DNA from: an uncultured Prevotella sp. | Lineage (GTDB): Bacteria; Bacteroidota; Bacteroidia; Bacteroidales; Bacteroidaceae | NCBI GenBank assembly: GCA_934190685.1 | Contig: CAKPTK010000025.1 | Location: forward strand, 1-21,272 | DNA: 21,272 bases | Reading direction: 5' to 3' | Part shown: piece after piece, positions 16,655 to 21,272 of the stretch | How positions within the stretch are numbered: the first letter of the stretch is position 1 | Layout: each line of letters starts with the position of its first letter | Program-made: the position numbers and the translations under genes | Notes under the pieces: generated by a model | Seen by the model: only the letters and a program-made list of their open reading frames with translations | Database searches by the model: none | Told to the model about the DNA's origin: nothing

Positions 16655-17272
16655 ATGAAAATAATAGGTGTAGCCGGTGGTACCGGATCAGGCAAGACCA
16701 CCGTCGTGAAGAAAATTGTGGAGGCGCTGCCTCCTCACTATGTGGCGGTAGTGCCGCTCGACTCCTACTACAACGACACAACAGGCATGACAGACGAGGA
16801 GCGCCACGCCATCAATTTCGACCATCCCGACGCCTTCGACTGGAAACTGCTTATCAAGCAGGTGGGCGAATTGCGTGCCGGACGTGCCATCGAACAACCA
16901 ACATATTCCTATCTCAAGTGTAACCGCGAGAAGGAAACCATCCATGTGGAGCCGAAGCCTGTCATCATCATCGAGGGCATCATGACGCTGCTCAACAAGA
17001 AGCTGCGCGACATGATGGATCTCAAGGTGTTTGTCGACTGCGACAGCGACGAGCGTCTCATCCGCAACATCCAACGCGACACCATCGACCGAGGCCGCAC
17101 GGTAACCATGGTCATGGAACGTTACATGGAGGTGCTCAAGCCTATGCACGAACAGTTCATCGAACCCACCAAGCGCTATGCCGACATCATCATTCCACAA
17201 GGCGGTGACAATGAGAAAGGCATCAACATTCTCTGCAAATACATCGAGGGACTGGTTGACAAAAAAGACTAA
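16655..17272 (+). CDS. udk: Uridine kinase
   Basis: A 205-residue cytoplasmic enzyme of the normal Udk length, which phosphorylates uridine and cytidine for pyrimidine salvage using NTP. Markers: P-loop GGTGSGKTT at 8-16, PLDSYYND at 34-41 with the substrate-contacting Asp36, NFDHPDAFDW at 54-63, Walker-B-like VIIIEGIMTL at about 103-112, and the lid-region RDTIDRGR. It begins 52 bases after the glycosylase gene on the same strand and is closed by a strong terminator, so it is likely the last gene of this transcript. The position after a secreted phosphoesterase and a TonB receptor fits a nucleoside-salvage theme, but this may be chance. Confidence 0.97.
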   Translation: MKIIGVAGGTGSGKTTVVKKIVEALPPHYVAVVPLDSYYNDTTGMTDEERHAINFDHPDAFDWKLLIKQVGELRAGRAIEQPTYSYLKCNREKETIHVEPKPVIIIEGIMTLLNKKLRDMMDLKVFVDCDSDERLIRNIQRDTIDRGRTVTMVMERYMEVLKPMHEQFIEPTKRYADIIIPQGGDNEKGINILCKYIEGLVDKKD

Positions 17273-17287
17273 ACTCGAAAAAATATT

Positions 17288-17336
17288 ACAGAAACAAGAA
17301 AGCGGGCTATAATTTAGCCCGCTTTCTTGTTTCTGT
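17288..17336. terminator. 21-bp perfect terminator hairpin after udk
   Basis: Arms 17288-17308 and 17316-17336 pair perfectly over 21 bp around a 7-base loop. It lies 15 bases past the udk stop. The T-content on the plus side is moderate, but the stem is strong and, being symmetric, could also stop transcription coming leftward past the tRNA-Arg gene. Confidence 0.85.
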
Positions 17337-17441
17337 TTACTGTCATTTTGTTTTTAACCCCGCTATAGCGCTTAACGAGCACAAGCCACTGAAAAACAAT
17401 GACTTGTGGTTTCTTTCGTTAGTTAAAAATGACTTGAATCG

Positions 17442-17515
17442 TGAACCCGATGGGATTCAAACCCATGACCTTCAGAACCGGAATCTGACGCTCTATTCAG
17501 CTAAGCTACGGGTCC
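17442..17515 (-). tRNA. tRNA-Arg (anticodon CCG)
   Basis: On the minus strand a 74-base cloverleaf forms: acceptor GGACCCG with CGGGTTC (one G-U at position 2-71), D stem GCTT/GAGC, anticodon stem TCAGA/TCTGA with loop TTCCGGT giving anticodon CCG (reads CGG), T stem ATGGG/CCCAT with loop TTTGAAT, and discriminator A. The CCA end is not encoded. It has its own promoter. Confidence 0.96.
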
Positions 17516-17566
17516 TTACGCTCTTTTTGCAGTACCTCTACCGAGGCCTCGCGTCTGAAGCTTTTG

Positions 17567-17597
17567 CAAAGGTACGGCAAAAAGAACGAACCGCAAA
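17567..17597 (-). promoter_or_regulatory. Promoter of tRNA-Arg
   Basis: The minus strand has TTTG at 17594-17597 and a perfect TACCTTTG at 17567-17574, 19 bases apart, matching the Bacteroidetes primary-sigma promoter. The start would leave about 45 bases of leader before the tRNA. Confidence 0.8.
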
Positions 17598-17630
17598 ATA
17601 TTTGAGCGGGAATTTTCGCAATGATTTGAA

Positions 17631-19211
17631 CTATAAGTCGAGTTGGACACCCTTTCCGTCCACCTTCTTATATTTCTTTCCGTTCACGTCGATGTTGGTT
17701 GAATTCTTGGCATTGAACGTGTGGCCCTCAGACAGCACCTTGATATTGTCCAGCAACACACCGTCCGTATAGTTCATCACAATACCCTCCTTCGCGTGGT
17801 TGATTTCCACATCACGTATCTGTACATTGCTCACAGGCATCTCTGGCAAGCCGTTGAAATAGGCGGCACGGCGAGCAGTGCGGCAAATCACGTGATCGAT
17901 AAAGACATTGCGGAAACAGGGAGTGGTCTCGTCGACTTTGTATTTCACCACATTCTTGTTCTTCGCCTCGTCACCGTCGGCAAGCGCCTCAACAGCAGAC
18001 TTGCCACCGTAATAGAGGTCAAAGGTGATGGCATCGGTTTGAATGTCAAACATGGAAGTGTTCTTGATGTAGATATTCTCCACCACACCGCCACGTCCAC
18101 GGGTACTCTTGAAGCGAAGACCCACATCTGTACCGAGGAACTGACAGTCGCTCACGGCGATGTTCTTCACGCCACCGCTCATCTCGCTGCCCACCACGAA
18201 ACCGCCATGGCCTTTGAAGACTGTACAGCCATTGACAATCACGTTTTCGCAAGGAATGCCGCGCTTACGGCCATCGGCGTCCTTGCCACTCTTGATGCAG
18301 ATGCCGTCATCGCCCACATCGAAGGTGGAGTTGACGATGAGGGCGTTCTTGCAAGACTCGAGGTCGATGCCGTCGCCATTCTGCGCATAGGCAGGATTGC
18401 GCACCTGCACACCTTCAACCAACACATTCTGACACATCAACGGATGAAGATTCCATGCAGGAGAATTCTGGAAAATCACTCCTTGAAGCCAAACGTTCTT
18501 GCATCCCACAAGGCTGACCATGACGGGACGGATAAAACGCTTGATCTTGCCCCAGTCGGTTTCCGACTTCACGTTGGGCACATTCATGTTGGCGGCATTG
18601 TCAGCCTTGAGTGACTCCTCATCGGGGAACCAGTAATTGGGGTTCTTGAATGCTCCGCCACGTGAAGTGATGGCTTTCCACTGGCTCTCGGTCACCTTCA
18701 TGCGCTTCAGCGGGCGCCAGTATTCACCGTTGCCGTCGATGACCCCCTGCCCTGTGATGGCCACGTTTGTGAGGTTTATACCCGATATAGGTGATTGGCA
18801 ACGACGTGTCTCAAGTCCTTCAAAAGAGGTACGGGTGACGGTGTAGAGGGCTGGATCGGGAGAAAAAAGGATGATAGCGCCCTTTTCCAAATGTAGGTTC
18901 ACATTACTCTTCAACTGGATGGGACCTGTGAACCACACACCCTGAGACACCACAAGTTTTCCGCCACCCATCTTTTCGAGTGCGGCAAAAGCCTTGGCAA
19001 AGGCCTCGGTGCACAGCGACGAGCCGTCACCCACAGCACCGAAATCCTTGAGGTTGACCTCATTGGCGGGAAACTGCGGTGTTGTCACTTTGTCCATCTT
19101 GAACGGAAGGCCCTCATAGAGCGCTCCATACTTGTCTTCGTTACCTGCACTCATACCCATGGTCATCAAGCAGGCGAAAACGAGGCAAAAGATTTTTTTC
19201 ATGTCTTTCAT
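17631..19211 (-). CDS. Secreted glycoside hydrolase family 28 (polygalacturonase-like)
   Basis: A 526-residue protein with a signal peptide (KKIFCLVFACLMTMGMSAG); the start may be the ATG at 19211 or the second one at 19202, which removes three residues. GH28 enzymes cleave galacturonan in pectin on a right-handed parallel beta helix. The four catalytic motifs are present: AQNGDGIDLES with Asn278 and Asp280, VGDDGICIKSG with Asp301 and Asp302, GHGGFVVGSEMSGG with His335, and RFKSTRGRGG with Arg366 and Lys368. The first motif reads NGD where endo-enzymes have NTD, and the NxD/insert pattern (NYWFPDEESL, long tail) is more like exo-acting bacterial forms; that subdivision is inference. It has no neighbouring SusC/D pair, so it is a single secreted enzyme gene, not an obvious polysaccharide-utilisation locus. 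Confidence 0.95.
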   Translation of the reverse strand: MKDMKKIFCLVFACLMTMGMSAGNEDKYGALYEGLPFKMDKVTTPQFPANEVNLKDFGAVGDGSSLCTEAFAKAFAALEKMGGGKLVVSQGVWFTGPIQLKSNVNLHLEKGAIILFSPDPALYTVTRTSFEGLETRRCQSPISGINLTNVAITGQGVIDGNGEYWRPLKRMKVTESQWKAITSRGGAFKNPNYWFPDEESLKADNAANMNVPNVKSETDWGKIKRFIRPVMVSLVGCKNVWLQGVIFQNSPAWNLHPLMCQNVLVEGVQVRNPAYAQNGDGIDLESCKNALIVNSTFDVGDDGICIKSGKDADGRKRGIPCENVIVNGCTVFKGHGGFVVGSEMSGGVKNIAVSDCQFLGTDVGLRFKSTRGRGGVVENIYIKNTSMFDIQTDAITFDLYYGGKSAVEALADGDEAKNKNVVKYKVDETTPCFRNVFIDHVICRTARRAAYFNGLPEMPVSNVQIRDVEINHAKEGIVMNYTDGVLLDNIKVLSEGHTFNAKNSTNIDVNGKKYKKVDGKGVQLDL

Positions 19212-19280
19212 TTATGTTTTAGTGATACAATTCGTTGTCCTTGTCTCTTTTATAATACGCACAGAAAGCACAACCAACTG

Positions 19281-19288
19281 CAAAATTA
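19281..19288 (-). promoter_or_regulatory. -7 box of the GH28 gene
   Basis: The minus strand reads TAATTTTG, an exact TAnnTTTG match, followed by CAG, about 70 bases before the start codon. No CAA-type -33 was found at 19-20 bases. The remainder of the 306-bp gap (19212-19517) is AT-rich and otherwise holds only the asnA promoter. Confidence 0.55.
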
Positions 19289-19458
19289 ATATATTTTTTC
19301 TATTTCCCCTCTTTATACATTATAATAAAACAAACACAAGAAGGAGTTCTCACTTTTCTCTTCCGACAATATGTCAAGAAAGAGACCTTATTTTAATAAT
19401 AAAAAGTCAACGTGTAAGCCTTAAATATTGCCAATATGAGAAAATATTCCGCAAAACA

Positions 19459-19490
19459 CTTGCACTTTATCTATAAAAGCTATACCTTTG
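19459..19490 (+). promoter_or_regulatory. Promoter of asnA
   Basis: CTTG at 19459-19462 and TACCTTTG at 19483-19490 are spaced 20 bases apart, and the -7 box is 27 bases before the ATG at 19518. Confidence 0.8.
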
Positions 19491-19517
19491 CAGCATTGTA
19501 ACTAAACAAGACATTGA

Positions 19518-20555
19518 ATGAGCAAATTAATACAACCAATAGATTATGCCCAACTGCTTGACACCAAGCAGACCGAGCAGGGTATCAAACTGATAAAAGA
19601 TTTCTTCCAGCAGAATCTCTCCACAGAATTGCGTCTGCGTCGTGTCACCGCCCCATTGTTCGTCCTAAAGGGACTGGGCATCAACGACGACCTCAATGGT
19701 GTGGAGCGTGCCGTCACCTTTCCTATCAAGGATTTGGGTGATGCCAAGGCAGAAGTTGTACATTCACTCGCCAAGTGGAAACGCTTGACCCTGGCAGAAT
19801 ACCACATCGAACCGGGCTATGGTATCTATACCGACATGAATGCCATCCGTGCCGACGAGGAGTTGGACAACCTCCACTCGCTCTATGTCGACCAGTGGGA
19901 CTGGGAGGCGGTCATCACACGTGAGCAGCGCACCATCGCCTTTCTCAAAAACATCGTGGAGCGCATCTACTCCGCCATCCGCCGCACCGAATACCTGACC
20001 TGCGAGACCTATCCTCAAATCAAGCCGTTCCTACCTGAGAAAATCCATTTCATCCACAGCGAGGAACTGCTCCAGATGTATCCTGACAAGACACCGAAAG
20101 AGCGTGAAGACGCCATTTGTCGCAAGTATGGCGCAGTGTTCGTAATTGGCATCGGCGGAAAACTCTCCGACGGCAAAAAGCACGACGGACGTGCCCCCGA
20201 CTACGATGACTGGTCAACCGTGGCGGAAAATGGTTTGGCAGGACTCAATGGCGACATTCTCATTTGGTATCCTGTATTGGGCCACTCGTTCGAACTGTCC
20301 TCCATGGGTATCCGTGTGGACAAGGAGAGCCTGCTCCGACAGTTGAAACTTGAGGGTGAGGAAGAACGCGAGAAACTCTATTTCCACCGTCAACTCCTCG
20401 ACGGCAAGTTGCCTTTGAGCATCGGTGGCGGTATCGGACAGAGCCGTCTGTGCATGGTGATGCTCCACAAGGCGCACATCGGCGAGATTCAAGCCAGCAT
20501 TTGGCCAGAAGATATGCGCAAGCAATGTGCCGAGATGGGCATGCCGCTCATCTAA
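19518..20555 (+). CDS. asnA: Aspartate-ammonia ligase (asparagine synthetase A)
   Basis: A 345-residue cytoplasmic enzyme, close to the 330 residues of E. coli AsnA, which makes asparagine from aspartate, ammonia and ATP and has a class II aminoacyl-tRNA-synthetase-like fold. Recognisable blocks: ELRLRRVTAPLFV near residue 37, GLGINDDLNGVERAVTFP at about 53-70, LAKWKRLTL, EPGYGIYTDMNAIRADEELD, KYGAVFVIGIGGKLSDGKKH, APDYDDW, LNGDILIWYP, SSMGIRVD, and LSIGGGIGQSRLCM near the C-terminus. The ATG at 19518 follows a canonical promoter and the gene is closed by its own terminator, so it is probably monocistronic. Confidence 0.98.
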   Translation: MSKLIQPIDYAQLLDTKQTEQGIKLIKDFFQQNLSTELRLRRVTAPLFVLKGLGINDDLNGVERAVTFPIKDLGDAKAEVVHSLAKWKRLTLAEYHIEPGYGIYTDMNAIRADEELDNLHSLYVDQWDWEAVITREQRTIAFLKNIVERIYSAIRRTEYLTCETYPQIKPFLPEKIHFIHSEELLQMYPDKTPKEREDAICRKYGAVFVIGIGGKLSDGKKHDGRAPDYDDWSTVAENGLAGLNGDILIWYPVLGHSFELSSMGIRVDKESLLRQLKLEGEEEREKLYFHRQLLDGKLPLSIGGGIGQSRLCMVMLHKAHIGEIQASIWPEDMRKQCAEMGMPLI

Positions 20556-20597
20556 AAACAGAATTACATATTTTGCATAAAGGATAAGAAAAGAGAG

Positions 20598-20640
20598 ATG
20601 GGGAGATTTCCAAGCGAGGAAGATCTCCCCATTCCATTTT
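20598..20640 (+). terminator. Terminator after asnA
   Basis: ATGGGGAGAT at 20598-20607 pairs with ATCTCCCCAT at 20623-20632, extended by an inner TTCC/GGAA pairing with one bulge, and is followed by a T-containing tail. It lies 43 bases past the stop. Confidence 0.75.
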
Positions 20641-20713
20641 CCCCCAATCGCTTCCACGAGCACCACGTTTTTGTATCTCGTTCTTTAAAAGACGTTAAAA
20701 CATCAAGCAAACA

Positions 20714-20745
20714 TTTGGAGAATCAGAAATAAAGCCATACCTTTG
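20714..20745 (+). promoter_or_regulatory. Promoter of tRNA-Asp
   Basis: TTTG at 20714-20717 and TACCTTTG at 20738-20745 are separated by 20 bases, an almost textbook Bacteroidetes promoter, 18 bases before the tRNA. Confidence 0.88.
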
Positions 20746-20763
20746 CACCCGCAAATCAGCACT

Positions 20764-20837
20764 GGTGTGTTAGTTCAGCTGGTTAGAATGCCTGCCTGTC
20801 ACGCAGGAGGTCACGGGTTCGAGTCCCGTACACACCG
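20764..20837 (+). tRNA. tRNA-Asp (anticodon GTC)
   Basis: A 74-base cloverleaf: acceptor GGTGTGT with ACACACC, D stem GTTC/GAAT, anticodon stem CCTGC/GCAGG with loop CTGTCAC giving GTC, T stem ACGGG/CCCGT with loop TTCGAGT, discriminator G. CCA is not encoded. Confidence 0.97.
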
Positions 20838-20838
20838 C

Positions 20839-20884
20839 AAGAAACGCTTGTTCCATACTTTGGAGCAAGCGTTTCTTCGTTTTC
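20839..20884 (+). terminator. Terminator after tRNA-Asp
   Basis: AAGAAACGCTTGTTCC at 20839-20854 pairs with 20862-20877 over 16 bp with one G-U, around a 7-base loop, and is followed by CGTTTT. Confidence 0.85.
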
Positions 20885-20910
20885 CCGTATATACAATTTA
20901 AATTTTCCTT

Positions 20911-20928
20911 TACGCGCACGCGCGCATG
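20911..20928. other. 18-bp alternating pyrimidine-purine run (Z-DNA-prone)
   Basis: Every one of the 18 bases alternates pyrimidine and purine, mostly CG steps (TACGCGCACGCGCGCATG), inside AT-rich non-coding DNA. Such runs can adopt Z-DNA under supercoiling. Confidence 0.7.
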
Positions 20929-21007
20929 AGAAATTTCAACAAGAATCATACATCTCTACACAAATTGCATAGAACTTATTGATTTTAAACAAAATACATT
21001 CAAATCT

Positions 21008-21050
21008 ATCATACATAAATCATACACAAATCATACATTATCCTACACAA
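21008..21050. repeat. Iteron-like cluster of 11-bp direct repeats
   Basis: ATCATACA occurs at 21008, 21019 and 21030, exactly 11 bp apart (units ATCATACAYAA/ATCATACATTA), followed by a one-mismatch copy at 21040. A further lone copy is at 20945. No gene is seen in 20885-21272; this cluster, the alternating run and the palindrome are its only structures. Confidence 0.75.
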
Positions 21051-21145
21051 CTACAGTTCTGTTTTCCGCATCAAGTAACTCAACACCTACTATTCCTTGT
21101 AAAATAAATTCACATTTCCCAAAACCTACTCGCCCATTTATAAGT

Positions 21146-21217
21146 CGTTAGTATGCCATTAGCGATGCATTAGTGTGCCACTAACGGAATTTTCACCATG
21201 GTGAAAATTCCGTTAGT
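21146..21217. repeat. 38-bp perfect palindrome with flanking related repeats
   Basis: Bases 21180-21217 are a perfect inverted repeat with no loop, centred on CCATGG. The arm end CGTTAGT recurs at 21146-21152, and the interval 21148-21184 contains two related 15-base units (TTAGTATGCCATTAG and TTAGTGTGCCACTAA). Confidence 0.9.
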
Positions 21218-21272
21218 CCGCCTTTTCTCCATAAGTAGTCCATTCTGTTGTTTGTAACGAATCCGCCAGTAA

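Noticed and set aside
17404..17772. Plus-strand open frame over the tRNA-Arg gene
   Set aside because: It overlaps a full cloverleaf and the tRNA promoter, so it is a chance frame.
17721..18614. 297-codon plus-strand frame inside the GH28 gene
   Set aside because: His-rich antisense shadow; the GH28 catalytic motifs prove the other strand.
21008..21050. CRISPR array
   Set aside because: Repeats are only 11 bp with no unique spacers of usual length.
20839..21272. Integrated element at the tRNA-Asp 3' end
   Set aside because: I see no integrase, no duplicated tRNA 3' end and a proper terminator directly after the tRNA, so an attachment site is not supported within this window.

Overview
This window looks like chromosomal DNA of a Bacteroidales bacterium, most likely a Prevotella-like member of the Prevotellaceae. 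The evidence is: many start-proximal boxes of the Bacteroidetes -7 form TAnnTTTG (often TACCTTTGCA), several with TTG/TTTG 19-20 bases upstream; AT-rich translation starts without a clear Shine-Dalgarno; a type B C-terminal sorting domain of the type IX secretion system; surface lipoproteins with acidic residues after the lipid cysteine; and a DUF5689 lipoprotein beside a TonB-dependent receptor. The species assignment is inference. No phage genes, transposase or CRISPR array were seen, so most of the window is ordinary core chromosome with some accessory loci.

Layout. 1-274 (-): 5' part of a phosphate butyryl/acetyltransferase-like gene. 578-2089 (-): POT-family peptide transporter followed by a strong terminator. 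2185-4311 (-): a LysM plus periplasmic-binding-fold protein and an outer-membrane beta-barrel protein, preceded by a perfect 66-bp tandem duplication carrying promoter-like boxes. 4699-8257 (+): a small secreted protein with a T9SS sorting domain, then uvrA. 8327-9655 (-): an unrecognised 442-aa protein. 9831-14795 (-): a three-gene operon of a TonB-dependent receptor, a DUF5689 lipoprotein and a choice-of-anchor-J/OB-fold lipoprotein. Divergent from it, 14946-17272 (+): a secreted endonuclease/exonuclease/phosphatase-fold enzyme, a uracil-DNA-glycosylase-family protein and uridine kinase, closed by a 21-bp perfect terminator stem. 17442-17515 (-): tRNA-Arg(CCG). 17631-19211 (-): secreted GH28 pectin-degrading enzyme. 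19518-20555 (+): asnA. 20764-20837 (+): tRNA-Asp(GTC). 20885-21272 has no gene I can support but is rich in repeats: a Z-DNA-prone run, an 11-bp iteron-like cluster and a 38-bp perfect palindrome.

How the genes may work together. The most interesting unit is the divergent pair at 9831-15992: an outer-membrane TonB-dependent channel without a SusD partner, two probably surface-exposed lipoproteins that each contain an OB-like segment, and a secreted EEP-fold phosphoesterase. I infer a nucleic-acid or phosphoester scavenging system; the substrate is not proven by sequence. The peptide transporter, pectinase and uridine kinase fit a gut or oral anaerobe living on peptides, plant polysaccharide and salvaged nucleosides.
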